DNA of 64,000 nt from Cryobacterium cryoconiti (GCF_004403065.1 NZ_SOHA01000001.1:1-64000), one strand, 5' to 3'. Shown: positions 36,585 through 44,878, counted from the first letter of the stretch. The notes: generated from the letters alone by a model not told the origin. Translations and numbers: made by a program.

Positions 36585-37387
36585 AAACGTGCTGCCGGAC
36601 GAGACCGCGGGGACTCTCGTGTCGGATGCTTTTGCGATGGCGAGAGGGCTCGCTCCCAGGCCGTCTGGTTTTGGGTGACATATTCGGCAGCGTCACGCCA
36701 GAAGTCCCCGTGGCCGTTGACGTACATATCGGCCCACGGTTGGTGTCCGGTCTCGTTGGCGTTGCGCAACATGTCGAACATGGCCGCGGTCCGTTTCGCC
36801 ATGGCTGCCGGAAGGGCCGCACGGAGTTCGGTATCGGCCCCGTACCCGTCGACGAAAGCACGCAGCCTTGACGCTGCCGCCTCGACAGGTTCACCCTTGA
36901 TTAGCATGCCAAAGGCTTGGGCGGCGTAGGCCAGATCCCACAGCCGGGTGCTCGGGCCGGTCGCATCCCAATCGATGAAGACCCAGCGATCGCCGATGAC
37001 CAGATTCCACGGCGCAAGATCGTTGTGACACATCAGGTTCGGATTCTCGACTGGCAGCAGCATCTCCCAATCCCTAGCGTCGGGGATGGGAACGGATTCA
37101 CTCACGTCGTGGATTCGGCGAATCATTCGACCCACCCGCCGCAGATCAGCGGCTCTGAGCGGCATCTGGCTTGACGCCATGCTGCCTTCCGCAAACTCGA
37201 CCGATTGACGACCGGACTCATCGCGGCCGAGTGGTTGAGGAGCATCCACTCCGTGTGCTCGGAGAATAGCGAGATAGCTCTGCACGAAAGCTGTGTTTTC
37301 GATCCAGGGCTTTCGCACGGTCCCGCCGACTTGGACGACGGCGCCTGAGGCGTTGCCCCCGGTGAGTTCTTGCTCTTCCTCGCCCAT
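36581..37387 (-). CDS. Phosphotransferase of the APH/choline kinase fold
   Basis: Encodes 268 aa. Catalytic loop LMCHNDLAPWNLVIGD (HxDxxxxN type) and the metal-binding WVFIDWDATGPSTRLWDLAY place it in the aminoglycoside phosphotransferase/choline kinase superfamily. The N-terminal nucleotide lobe is short (GTVRKPWIENTAFVQSYLAI), as in APH-like enzymes of actinobacteria. It could phosphorylate an aminoglycoside, a sugar or a small alcohol; the sequence alone does not tell. Downstream neighbour of a Nudix gene on the same strand. Confidence 0.8.
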   Translation of the reverse strand: MGEEEQELTGGNASGAVVQVGGTVRKPWIENTAFVQSYLAILRAHGVDAPQPLGRDESGRQSVEFAEGSMASSQMPLRAADLRRVGRMIRRIHDVSESVPIPDARDWEMLLPVENPNLMCHNDLAPWNLVIGDRWVFIDWDATGPSTRLWDLAYAAQAFGMLIKGEPVEAAASRLRAFVDGYGADTELRAALPAAMAKRTAAMFDMLRNANETGHQPWADMYVNGHGDFWRDAAEYVTQNQTAWERALSPSQKHPTRESPRSRPAARF

Positions 37388-37438
37388 ACCAGCAGGCTAC
37401 TGCTCACAGGTCAGCTCGAGAGGCGCCTTCAGCGGGAG

Positions 37439-38023
37439 CTAGACACTGCTTTGGTGCCTGATTTCGTCAAGAATCCTGCGTAAGCGGTGCTCAAAGTTCA
37501 CAGGCACGTTGTCGGGCAGTTCTGTTACTGGCCACCAAGCGACATCCTCGCTCTCAGTGCTGGTGGACGGGGTTATGTCTGTTCTCGCGATTGCGCCGAA
37601 GCCGATGTCCCAATGAACGCTGCACCGTGCAAAGCCGGCACCCAGGGCGTGCTGGTCGACATCCAAGATGGCGCCGACCGGACGGATGTCGTTGATGCCG
37701 CCTTCCTCACGGGCTTCGCGGAGGGCCGCCGAGGCAACTGATCTGTCCGTTGCTTCAACGTGACCGCCAAGCTGAACCCAGAATCGACCCTTCTTATGGA
37801 AGCAGAGCAGCACCTTGTCCAGATCGGGGGTGAAGACGAAACAGCTCGCAGTCACGTGCTCCGCACCCCCGTCGCGATCCAGCGCAGATCCAGGAGAGGC
37901 ACCGACGAAGGAGACGTACTCATCACGCAGCGCGCCCTGGGTGTGCCCAAGGGATTTCCAGGCGTTGAGCGTGTCAATCAAATCTGCAGAGACGACCGGG
38001 TAGGTACCTGCAGCGTTGACCAT
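37439..38023 (-). CDS. Nudix hydrolase
   Basis: Encodes 194 aa. The Nudix box is FWVQLGGHVEATDRSVASAA continuing LREAREEGG, with the REAREEGG core intact. The N-terminal part includes ASCFVFTPDLDKVLLCFHKK and a cap helix region (LIDTLNAWKSLGH). C-terminal WWPVTELPDNVPVNFEHRLR is usual for this clan. The substrate is unknown; a nucleoside-diphosphate derivative is likely. Starts 36 bases upstream of the region that carries the 20-bp repeat at 38067. Confidence 0.85.
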   Translation of the reverse strand: MVNAAGTYPVVSADLIDTLNAWKSLGHTQGALRDEYVSFVGASPGSALDRDGGAEHVTASCFVFTPDLDKVLLCFHKKGRFWVQLGGHVEATDRSVASAALREAREEGGINDIRPVGAILDVDQHALGAGFARCSVHWDIGFGAIARTDITPSTSTESEDVAWWPVTELPDNVPVNFEHRLRRILDEIRHQSSV

Positions 38024-38066
38024 GACCCCACCCTACTGAGACACCGGCACGTGGGCTCATAAACCC

Positions 38067-38086
38067 AACGGTCTCCGGGCGTGTGT
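38067..38086. repeat. 20-bp direct repeat, left copy
   Basis: The 20-mer beginning AACGGTCTCCGGGCG and ending GTGT is exactly repeated at 38573-38592, 506 bp away. The pair flanks the 85-aa membrane protein gene at 38303-38560. Confidence 0.8.
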
Positions 38087-38302
38087 TTGTTGGTAAGTGG
38101 CCTGCGAGCTTGGCAGTCTTGCCGAGTGCTTGTTTCGGAGCCGGAGCCGGAGACTTGGGTTGGGTATGCGTGGCCGCGGCAATAGGCTGTGGCTAACCGA
38201 GGGGGACATCGGGGAATCGCTTTGGGTCCTCCGCTCGCATCCCACCTGTTCAAAATAGTTAGGTGATGTGGCCGGGACGGAGCTCAAGAAAGGATCCTCG
38301 CA

Positions 38303-38560
38303 GTGGAGATTGTGACCTCATTCGCTGGGGCCGTGCTCTCACTGGTCGTCCTTGGAATCGTGCTCTATGCGGTGATCCTGACAGCCAAGCTATTCAGATA
38401 TTGGCGACAGACTCGCTCTGCGGAACGGGCGCGGAGAAGGCAAGAGCTTTCCGATTCGCGGATTCGCGATTCGCTTCAGGTGGCTGGATTCAAGGACTCG
38501 GAAATCGAAGATGCTCTCCGCAACTCCGGGAGCGTTGGGCCACCGACAGCTCAGGAGTGA
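38303..38560 (+). CDS. Small single-pass membrane protein
   Basis: Encodes 85 aa from GTG 38303 with AAAGGA at 38289-38294. One membrane helix at residues ~5-30 (AGAVLSLVVLGIVLYAVILTA), then a basic stretch RYWRQTRSAERARRRQE and an amphipathic end with two similar units SRIRDSLQVAGF and SEIEDALRNSG. It is the only + strand gene among minus-strand neighbours and sits between two exact 20-bp direct repeats, so it may have arrived as a small insertion. Confidence 0.6.
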   Translation: MEIVTSFAGAVLSLVVLGIVLYAVILTAKLFRYWRQTRSAERARRRQELSDSRIRDSLQVAGFKDSEIEDALRNSGSVGPPTAQE

Positions 38561-38572
38561 GACGCTGACGGG

Positions 38573-38592
38573 AACGGTCTCCGGGCGTGTGT
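38573..38592. repeat. 20-bp direct repeat, right copy
   Basis: Exact copy of 38067-38086, lying between the 3' ends of the small membrane protein gene and the GNAT-like gene. Confidence 0.8.
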
Positions 38593-38599
38593 CCTTGTT

Positions 38600-39196
38600 C
38601 TATTGCGACATTGTGAGGCTGAGCCAGCGTTCTTCGATGGCATAGCCGAGATGTTCATTCATGCGGATGCTGCCGGCGTTAATCTGAGCACCCCCGGTGC
38701 CGAAGATCCTGACTCCCTCGTCGGCTAATGCCGTGATCGATGCGGCCTTCACAGCAACGGCGAGCCCTCTGAGGCGGTAGGAGCGGTGGACGGAAGTGAA
38801 TTCGGTTTCCGCGCGCGTGGCCGTCAGGCCAATTACGCTGACGGCCGCGAGTTGCCCGTCAGTGATGGCACCAAAGAGGCGGTACCCCGATTTCCACAGT
38901 TCGCGCATGTCGGACTCGTCTCGGTGCGGCACGGATGTCGCTGGCGTAAACGGGTAGTCGGCGTGGTTCAAGGCTTCCAGGGCCGTGACCTGAGGCGCCC
39001 AGCCGGGATCGAGTTCCTCGATCAGGAATCCTTGTTCCGTTGCCGCGACGACCGCCGCGCTCAACACCGATAGGTCGGGTGGATCGCTGAGGCGCAGGCG
39101 GGCGCCCCACGATTCGCCGACAACGACGTACCCCGCCTCGGTTAGATGCTGCAGGCGTGGATCGTTGAATTGGACTACCTCTATATCCGCGGTCAC
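38600..39196 (-). CDS. GNAT-like acetyltransferase
   Basis: Encodes 198 aa from GTG 39194-39196 on the minus strand; no good ribosome binding site. The C-terminal half carries a GNAT core: TEFTSVHRSYRLRGLAVAVK with the RxxGLA acetyl-CoA loop, then ITALADEGVRIFGTGGAQIN and AGSIRMNEHLGY, the usual end of N-acetyltransferases. The N-terminal half is less typical and resembles the first of two GNAT domains, so the protein may be a degenerate tandem GNAT. Substrate unknown. Confidence 0.75.
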   Translation of the reverse strand: MTADIEVVQFNDPRLQHLTEAGYVVVGESWGARLRLSDPPDLSVLSAAVVAATEQGFLIEELDPGWAPQVTALEALNHADYPFTPATSVPHRDESDMRELWKSGYRLFGAITDGQLAAVSVIGLTATRAETEFTSVHRSYRLRGLAVAVKAASITALADEGVRIFGTGGAQINAGSIRMNEHLGYAIEERWLSLTMSQ

Positions 39197-39313
39197 GAGG
39201 ACAGTTTGTCAGAGTGACTGTTGGCGAACGCCTTCGGGGCGCTCCCGTAGGGCGGAGTGCTTTCAGGGTAGGTGGTACATGAAATTGGTCTCTCGGCGCC
39301 GACCTCATTTCGG

Positions 39314-40009
39314 TCACGACCGAACGAGGCGCACGCCGGTCGCGAGCAGCCAGACGAGCCAGGCGGCGAACCCTAGGAGCCCGACGAAGATCAGCGTCGA
39401 GCCGTCGGCGATCGCGAGGCTGCCGAGCCCCGCGGCGAGCAGCAGGCTCCCACTCACCAGGCCCAGCAGGCGCTGCCAAGCCGGAGTCAGCCCGCTCGCG
39501 TGCGCGGCGAGAGTCACGCCGAAGCAGGTGGTGCCGATCATCGGCAGCGCCAGCGCGAACGCCGCCGCGTGAATCTGCCAGACGAGCTCGAAAGCGGGCG
39601 TCGGCTCGGCGAGCCCGCCGGCGGAGAGCGCGAGCCCGATCTGCGTGACGTTGAACAGCACGAAGATCGCCGCCAGCGTCGCGCCAGCGGCCAAGGCCAG
39701 GCGCGACCAGCCGACGCCCGCTCCGCCGCGCCGCTCCACGAGGCCGTGCAGGCCCGTCACGAACACCAGCAGCAGCGGCAGGTACAAGGCCACCAGACCA
39801 GAAATGATCGCGATCGCGTCGCGGTTGGTCGCGTAGTAGGCCAGCACTTGCTCGATCGGATCGCCATAGCCCGGAGCGCCCGTTACCGTGAACAACACGT
39901 TCTCTATCACCACCAACACCGCGAAAGCGATCGCCGCGGCACCGACGAACCGGCCTCGAGCGAACGCAGTGCGGGCTGGCGGGGTGGCGGTGTTCTTCGG
40001 TGATTTCAT
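39314..40009 (-). CDS. Polytopic membrane protein, DUF4386-like
   Basis: Encodes 231 aa; I chose ATG 40007-40009 because AGGAGAG lies just upstream and the longer frame begins with non-hydrophobic, low-quality sequence. Six or so membrane helices (FVGAAAIAFAVLVVIENVLF, IAIISGLVALYLPLLLVFVT, LALAAGATLAAIFVLFNVT, and others). The spacing and the PGYGDPIEQVLAYYATN loop resemble DUF4386-type proteins, a weak assignment. It follows the DUF2306-like gene with a possible 18-codon coupling frame in between. Confidence 0.72.
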   Translation of the reverse strand: MKSPKNTATPPARTAFARGRFVGAAAIAFAVLVVIENVLFTVTGAPGYGDPIEQVLAYYATNRDAIAIISGLVALYLPLLLVFVTGLHGLVERRGGAGVGWSRLALAAGATLAAIFVLFNVTQIGLALSAGGLAEPTPAFELVWQIHAAAFALALPMIGTTCFGVTLAAHASGLTPAWQRLLGLVSGSLLLAAGLGSLAIADGSTLIFVGLLGFAAWLVWLLATGVRLVRS

Positions 40010-40062
40010 TTTTCTCTCCTGAGATGCGGCCGGATGGCCGGCGGGATGTCGAGGGGGTTCAT
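40006..40062 (-). CDS. Possible 18-codon coupling frame between two membrane protein genes
   Basis: ATG at 40060-40062 overlaps the stop of the DUF2306-like gene (ATGA) and the frame MNPLDIPPAIRPHLRREK ends in a TGA that overlaps the ATG of the next gene (again ATGA). The start of this frame lies in a 21-bp exact copy of the DUF2306-like gene's own start region (40769-40789), so both begin MNPLD. It may be a leader for translational coupling, or just a duplication scar. Confidence 0.3.
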   Translation of the reverse strand: MNPLDIPPAIRPHLRREK

Positions 40063-40784
40063 GATGTGAGCGCGCCACGCCTCGCACGACCGCGCCTGCG
40101 TCGGCTGGTCCGTCGCAGGATAAGTAACTCCGCCACGACACTGTTGATCAAGAAACCCGCGGCGACCAGCCATGCCTCGCCGAATGAGTCGACCTCACCG
40201 ACATTGAGCGTCCACAGTGTGACGACGAGCGCCTGGGTTCCGCCGGAGACAGCGATCGCGTAGGCGCGCGTCATCCATGCTCCGTGCGCAACGAAGTCGC
40301 GACGCGTGATCGCGATCACGGCGAGCACAAGAAACACTGTCATCGGCACGGCGAAGACGAGTCGAAACATCGCGAGTGCGAATTCATCAGGGGGTCCACC
40401 GAAGAAAACTGCGAGCCAGATGCTTGACAGTGTCGCGATTAATCCAGCGGGGATCAGTGCACGGCCGGCCGTACGGTGCCAACCGCGCCGAATTCGCAGT
40501 GCTGGAGAGAACTGGATTGCGCCGAGAATGCAGAACACGCTCATGGCCACGATGTGCGCAACGACCGCTACGGATGTAGCCACCAGCATTTCGCTCTCGG
40601 GCTCAGCGATCCCGTCCGTCAAGCGAAGCACACCGCCGAGTACGGGAAGGGCGCTGAGGATCAAGAGGCCGGTTATGGCAAGCCATCCGCTCCTCGGTCG
40701 CTGCCGCTCGCCCTTCTGCTGAGCAATTGGGCGGGTGGCCGTCATCTTTTGGTCGATCGAGAAGCTCTTGTCGAGGGGGTTCAT
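40059..40784 (-). CDS. DUF2306-like membrane protein
   Basis: Encodes 241 aa; ATG 40782-40784 with AGGAGAG upstream on the minus strand. About six helices; the blocks VAHIVAMSVFCILGAIQFSP, RRGWHRTAGRALIPAGLIAT and ITRRDFVAHGAWMTRAYAIA match the DUF2306 family, whose conserved His and Arg lie at helix ends and recall cytochrome b561-like or ferric-reductase-like folds. Function unproven. Likely in one transcript with the quinone-oxidoreductase gene upstream and the DUF4386-like gene downstream. Confidence 0.78.
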   Translation of the reverse strand: MNPLDKSFSIDQKMTATRPIAQQKGERQRPRSGWLAITGLLILSALPVLGGVLRLTDGIAEPESEMLVATSVAVVAHIVAMSVFCILGAIQFSPALRIRRGWHRTAGRALIPAGLIATLSSIWLAVFFGGPPDEFALAMFRLVFAVPMTVFLVLAVIAITRRDFVAHGAWMTRAYAIAVSGGTQALVVTLWTLNVGEVDSFGEAWLVAAGFLINSVVAELLILRRTSRRRRGRARRGALTS

Positions 40785-40848
40785 GATGTCTCTCCTGGGG
40801 TGTCGAGGGAGCGCACGGCGCGCCTGTCGCGGATGAAGATCTGGCGGC

Positions 40849-41841
40849 CTACTCCTTGGTGTTGTTCAGGCTGGTGACGTTGATGGTGACCTTCCCCCTG
40901 GCGTGCTCCTCAACGAAGTAGCGGATCGCCTCAGGCGTCTCAGCGAGCGGGTAGCTGCGGTCGACTGGCGGCGTGATGGTGCCGGCGTCGATGAGCTGCC
41001 GAAGAACTTCGAGGTCGACCCCGCTCGCGTTCGCGGAGAGGGGTCGTAGGTTCTGGGTCACGAACATGCCCAGCAGCATCGCTGCAAGCATCCGTCGGAT
41101 CGGACCGAGCACGCGTCCCCCGTTGCCCGACGCCAGCACCAGAGTTCCGCGACGAGTGAGGGCCCGCCTGCACTCGGCGACCGATCGGTTGCCGACGAGG
41201 TCGATGATCACGTCGTAGCGAGCCTCGCCCGTCGCGAAGTTCTCAGCCGTGTAGTCGATCACGTGGTCTGCGCCCAACGTGCGCACGAACTCGAGATTTG
41301 CGGTGCTGCAGACGCCAGTCACTTCGGCCCCGAACGCCTGAGCCAACTGCACGGCGAAGGAGCCGACTCCGCCGGACGCCCCGTTGATCAGCACCTTGTC
41401 GCCCGGCTTGATCTTTGCGACTTCCCGCACGCCCTGCAGCGCCGTCGTTGCGGCGATCGGCACGGCAGCCGCCTCGCTGAAACTGATTCGCGAGGGTTTC
41501 TGAGCGAGGCGCTTCTCGTGGGCGACGGTGTACTCAGCGAAGCTGCCGGCATCCACCTCCGCATAAACCTCCTCGCCAACGCTGAAACGGCGCACGTTGT
41601 CGCCCACAGCCTCGATCACGCCGGCCACATCCCTGCCCCGCGTCAAGACCGTGGGCCGCCGCAGGCCGAACGCCAACCTCGCAACGAAGGGTTCACCCTG
41701 CATGAGCAGCCAATCGGCCGAGTTGACGGATGCTCCCAGAACCCGGATGAGGACTTCGTCCTTCGCCGCGACGGGCCGGGCAACAGTCACGTATTCGAGA
41801 GTGTCCAGTCCGCCGTAGCGGTATTGGGTTATCGCCTTCAC
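40849..41841 (-). CDS. NADPH:quinone reductase / zinc-less MDR family oxidoreductase
   Basis: Encodes 330 aa from GTG 41839-41841. MDR fold: N-terminal GroES-like part MKAITQYRYGGLDTLEY-type, VLTRGRDVAGVIEAVGDNV, and the nucleotide-binding INGASGGVGSFAVQLAQAFG (AxxGVG) near residue 155. The cysteine/histidine zinc ligands of alcohol dehydrogenases are missing, as in quinone oxidoreductases. NADPH is the likely cofactor. It lies five bases after a truncated DUF6326 gene and is divergent from a TetR gene, so it is the probable regulated enzyme of this locus. Confidence 0.88.
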   Translation of the reverse strand: MKAITQYRYGGLDTLEYVTVARPVAAKDEVLIRVLGASVNSADWLLMQGEPFVARLAFGLRRPTVLTRGRDVAGVIEAVGDNVRRFSVGEEVYAEVDAGSFAEYTVAHEKRLAQKPSRISFSEAAAVPIAATTALQGVREVAKIKPGDKVLINGASGGVGSFAVQLAQAFGAEVTGVCSTANLEFVRTLGADHVIDYTAENFATGEARYDVIIDLVGNRSVAECRRALTRRGTLVLASGNGGRVLGPIRRMLAAMLLGMFVTQNLRPLSANASGVDLEVLRQLIDAGTITPPVDRSYPLAETPEAIRYFVEEHARGKVTINVTSLNNTKE

Positions 41842-41846
41842 CGTTC

Positions 41847-42077
41847 TCAGCGCCCCTCGGGGTCGAGCCCGTTGACCGGCTCGTGGAGGATGTCGCCACC
41901 CCGGAGCTTGTCGATTTCGCCGGGCTGGTACCGGTGGTGGTAGTCGATGTAGAGGACGAGGAACATGAGGCTCGTCCAGGCTGCCGCAGGCTTGGCTTGC
42001 ACGGGCATGCGCAGATCTTGCAGCGTGCTCTGGGACGGCGGATTCTCTCGTGCTGTGTGGGATCGAGGCGTTCTCAT
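41847..42077 (-). pseudogene. Truncated DUF6326-like membrane protein
   Basis: A 76-aa frame from ATG 42075-42077 with a good AAGGAG. The part STLQDLRMPVQAKPAAAWTS then LMFLVLYIDYHHRYQPGEID matches my memory of the N terminus of the DUF6326 family, which is normally about 140 aa with three or four helices. After residue ~60 the sequence changes to GGDILHEPVNGLDPEGR and stops five bases before the oxidoreductase start. It looks truncated, probably by deletion when the downstream gene was joined, but may still be translated as a coupling frame. Confidence 0.55.
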
Positions 42078-42112
42078 CACAATGCTCCTTGGCTTGATTC
42101 GTCGAATCATGA

Positions 42113-42126
42113 CTTACGACTGTAAG
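42113..42126. promoter_or_regulatory. Probable TetR operator, site 1
   Basis: CTTACGACTGTAAG is an inverted repeat (CTTAC/GTAAG arms, four-base centre). It recurs with the same arms 33 bp away at 42146-42159, between the divergent oxidoreductase locus and the TetR gene. Confidence 0.65.
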
Positions 42127-42145
42127 GACTGATCGCCAGAGTAGC

Positions 42146-42159
42146 CTTACGAGCGTAAG
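42146..42159. promoter_or_regulatory. Probable TetR operator, site 2
   Basis: CTTACGAGCGTAAG has the same CTTACGA half and GTAAG arm as site 1. It ends 17 bases before the ATG of the TetR gene, so a bound repressor would block its own gene as well as the divergent one. Centre-to-centre spacing of 33 bp is about three helical turns. Confidence 0.68.
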
Positions 42160-42176
42160 TGCGCAAGGATGGGTGG

Positions 42177-42872
42177 ATGACGCCGCGCGCACCGCTGAGC
42201 AGGGACAGCGTTATCGGCGCGGCCGCTGCGGTGGCCGACCGCGCGGGTGTTGCGGCCGTGAGTATGCGCAGTGTCGCGAAGGTGCTCGGCGTTGAGGCTA
42301 TGTCGCTCTACCATCACGTGCCAGGCAAGGAAGCGCTGCTCGACGACCTTGCCGACTGGGTGTTCGAGAGGATCGAGCTGCCCGAGGTCGGTGGAACCTG
42401 GCGGGAGGCGCTGACCGTCCGGGCACGATCGGCGCGGTCGGTGCTCACGGCTCATCCGTGGGCGCTGGGGATGATGGAATCGCGCCCTCACCCCGGCCCG
42501 GCACTGCTGCAGCACCACGACCGGTTACTGGGCGTGCTGATGACCGACGGCTTCAGCGTCGCGCTCGCGATACACGCGTTCTCCGCCATCGACGCCTACG
42601 TGTACGGGTTCGCGCTGACCGAGACGAGCCTGCCGTTTGAACCGGGGGATGGCGCCGAGGAGGCGTTCGCCGTCACGGTCGCGGCGCCGGCGGAGCTGTA
42701 TCCGCACATTGCGCGCTCGCGCGCCGAGCTGTTCGGCGATGGCGGTTACGCGTTCGCGGACGAGTTCGACTACGGCTTGGAACTGCTGCTGGAGAGCCTG
42801 GAACGTCGGGTCGCCGACGCGGGCCCCGCGCTACGCCAGCGTTCTGATCCAGGCGCCAAGCGAAAACCGTAA
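42177..42872 (+). CDS. TetR/AcrR family transcriptional regulator
   Basis: Encodes 231 aa from ATG 42177 with AAGGA at 42165-42169; an in-frame GTG at 42159 is less likely. The N-terminal helix-turn-helix is SRDSVIGAAAAVADRAGVAA then VSMRSVAKVLGVEAMSLYHH, typical of TetR. The C-terminal domain (ALGMMESRPHPGPALLQHHD, FSAIDAYVYGFALTETSLPF) is the TetR_C ligand domain of the tetracycline-repressor subgroup. Divergent from the oxidoreductase cluster with two matching operators in between. Confidence 0.9.
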   Translation: MTPRAPLSRDSVIGAAAAVADRAGVAAVSMRSVAKVLGVEAMSLYHHVPGKEALLDDLADWVFERIELPEVGGTWREALTVRARSARSVLTAHPWALGMMESRPHPGPALLQHHDRLLGVLMTDGFSVALAIHAFSAIDAYVYGFALTETSLPFEPGDGAEEAFAVTVAAPAELYPHIARSRAELFGDGGYAFADEFDYGLELLLESLERRVADAGPALRQRSDPGAKRKP

Positions 42873-42935
42873 GAACCAACGAAACGTCTAGGCTCCTGAG
42901 GTCATCCGGGCAGCCCCGCCCGGCGGCGGTTGTGG

Positions 42936-43131
42936 GTTCTCTGATGACGCCTTCCTTGTAGATGAACTCCTTGGCGTCGTCTGTCGACGACATGACCGCC
43001 GTGTCAGTCGCCGCAGCGTCTCGTTGCGAGGTCCAGGCGTGAGGTTCGGTCGCATCGGCCGGGGCCTCGAACGTGCCCACCCAGTAGACGGCGGTGATGT
43101 CTTCGCTCCCGAGCTCCCAGTCGATGCTGAT
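42936..43131 (-). pseudogene. Fragment of a small unknown-function protein
   Basis: On the minus strand one frame reads WELGSEDITAVYWVGTFEAP then WTSQRDAAATDTAVMSSTDD and KEFIYKEGVI. This resembles a family of short actinobacterial proteins with a WTS...D...TDP..EF pattern, known to me only as unknowns. The usual C-terminal strand is replaced by unrelated Pro/Arg-rich sequence and no start signal is visible, so it appears to be a remnant. Confidence 0.35.
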
Positions 43132-43150
43132 GACACTCCTGCGGTCTCGG

Positions 43151-43762
43151 TCAGGCCGAGCCACTCCACGGCGCGGGCACGATGATCCACAGCACGACGG
43201 CCGGCTCTCCACCCTCGACCTGCCAGGTGTGCGGCTCGCGACCGGGGAAGGTCAGCGCGTCGCCGGCGTGGACGGCCACGGTTCGACCGGCGAATCGCAC
43301 GGTGAGTGATCCCGAGACGACGTGGAGCGCTTCGACGTCGCAGTTGATCGTGTAGAGATCGGCCCCGCCGTGCGCGTCGGGCTCGAGTTCTGATCGCAGC
43401 AGCTGAACCCGCTCCTCGCCGCGCGGCGACATCAGCCGCTCGTCGGCGCGCACTCCGCCCAAGTTGATCCGCGGAGCGTCGGCGTACGCGACATGGTGGA
43501 TTTCGGGTTCGGCGAAGAGCGCTCCGACGGGCAACGAGAGCACCTGACACAACTGGACAAGCGTTGCCACGCTCGGTGACGTCTCGTCGCGCTCGACCCG
43601 GCTGATGAAGCCCTTGCTGAGGCCCGTCGTCTGAGCGACCTGGGCGAGTGACATGCCCTGAGCGGTGCGCGCGGAGCGCAGCTTGGCGCCGATGGGTGTC
43701 GCGGTGCCTTCGGCGGTGGGATGGATGGCTCGCACAGGTCCTCCTCGACGCTGCTCACACAT
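43151..43762 (-). CDS. XRE family regulator with cupin sensor domain
   Basis: Encodes 203 aa from ATG 43760-43762 (AAGGA upstream) or 194 aa from GTG 43733-43735 (GAGGAGG upstream). The helix-turn-helix is KLRSARTAQGMSLAQVAQTT followed by GLSKGFISRVERDETSPSVA. The C-terminal cupin_2 domain holds LHVVSGSLTVRFAGRTVAVH and GDALTFPGREPHTWQ. Such SinR-cupin proteins sense a small molecule and usually repress an adjacent catabolic operon. It is divergent from the ureohydrolase operon. Confidence 0.87.
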   Translation of the reverse strand: MCEQRRGGPVRAIHPTAEGTATPIGAKLRSARTAQGMSLAQVAQTTGLSKGFISRVERDETSPSVATLVQLCQVLSLPVGALFAEPEIHHVAYADAPRINLGGVRADERLMSPRGEERVQLLRSELEPDAHGGADLYTINCDVEALHVVSGSLTVRFAGRTVAVHAGDALTFPGREPHTWQVEGGEPAVVLWIIVPAPWSGSA

Positions 43763-43768
43763 TCGTCC

Positions 43769-43797
43769 TTGACGATCCGCGCGGGGCAGCATACGGT
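43769..43797 (+). promoter_or_regulatory. Candidate sigma-70 promoter of the ureohydrolase operon
   Basis: TTGACG (43769-43774), a 17-base spacer, and TACGGT (43792-43797). The ATG of the first gene lies about 40 bases further on. It also lies within the 5' flank of the divergent XRE gene, so repressor binding here could affect both directions. Confidence 0.45.
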
Positions 43798-43838
43798 TAG
43801 CGCAGTAGTTGTCTACAGCGTACCGAAAGTTGTCAAAT

Positions 43839-44801
43839 ATGCAACCGTTCAGCAAAGATGCGACGAGTGAGCCCCGCGGGCCGGTGGACGCAAGTGTCGT
43901 GCCCCGGTTCGCTGGAATCGCGACCTTTGCGCGACTCCCGCGGCTCGACGAGGTCGAGCGGGCAGACATCGCGATCGTCGGCATTCCCTTCGACAGCGGG
44001 GTGAGCTACCGACCCGGTGCTCGCTTCGGTCCCGCGCATGTGCGCGAGGCCTCGCGTCTACTGAGACCGTACAACCCGGCGCAGGACGTCTTCCCGTTCG
44101 GCGCCCAGCAGGTCGCCGACGCCGGTGACATCGCCGCGAACCCGTTCGACATCGCTGCTGCCGTGGCCGAGATCGAGGCGGGTGCGCGCCAGCTCAGCGA
44201 GCACGCCGACCGATTAGTCGCCATCGGCGGAGACCACACGATCGCTCTGCCGCTGCTCCGTGTCGCGCACGCGCAGCACGGGCCCGTCGCGGTGTTGCAC
44301 TTCGACGCCCACCTCGACACGTGGGACACGTACTTCGGGGCGCCGATGACTCACGGGACCCCCTTCCGTCGAGCGTCCGAAGAAGGCCTCATCGACCTGA
44401 CCGCGAGCATGCACGTCGGCATCCGCGGCCCCCTGTATTCGAAGGACGACCTCGAGGACGACGCCCGGCTCGGCTTTGCGATCGTCACGAGCGAATTCGT
44501 CGAAGAGCACGGCGTCGCGGCCGCCATCGAACGCATCCGCGCCAGAGTCGGAGATGCACCGCTCTACATCTCGATCGACATCGACGTACTCGACCCCGCC
44601 CACGCTCCGGGAACAGGAACTCCGGAGGCGGGCGGGCTCACGAGTCGAGAACTGCTCCGGATGCTGCGTGCCCTGGCCGACCTGCGCATCATCGGCGCCG
44701 ACGTGGTCGAAGTCGCCCCCGCGTACGACCATGCCCAGCTGACTGCTGTCGCGGCCAGCCACGTCGTCTACGAGTTGCTGAGCGCGATGGCACCTGGATG
44801 A
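43839..44801 (+). CDS. Ureohydrolase (agmatinase/guanidinobutyrase family)
   Basis: Encodes 320 aa from ATG 43839. The binuclear metal site is complete: [22 protein letters not shown] (DAHxD) and [20 protein letters not shown] (SxDxDxxDP, PGTGTP). [14 protein letters not shown] is the substrate loop typical of agmatinase-like enzymes. It splits urea from a guanidino compound. Agmatine is the usual annotation, but the operon holds an NCS1 permease and a cyclase-family hydrolase rather than polyamine genes, so 4-guanidinobutyrate, another guanidino acid or guanidine itself are possible. Regulated by the divergent XRE-cupin protein. Confidence 0.87.
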   Translation: MQPFSKDATSEPRGPVDASVVPRFAGIATFARLPRLDEVERADIAIVGIPFDSGVSYRPGARFGPAHVREASRLLRPYNPAQDVFPFGAQQVADAGDIAANPFDIAAAVAEIEAGARQLSEHADRLVAIGGDHTIALPLLRVAHAQHGPVAVLHFDAHLDTWDTYFGAPMTHGTPFRRASEEGLIDLTASMHVGIRGPLYSKDDLEDDARLGFAIVTSEFVEEHGVAAAIERIRARVGDAPLYISIDIDVLDPAHAPGTGTPEAGGLTSRELLRMLRALADLRIIGADVVEVAPAYDHAQLTAVAASHVVYELLSAMAPG

Positions 44802-44878
44802 CCCACCCCGTGCGACACGGCCCCGACCCGACGTAGAAGTCCCGAACCCGACCGATTAGCCCGACACAGGAGACGCCC

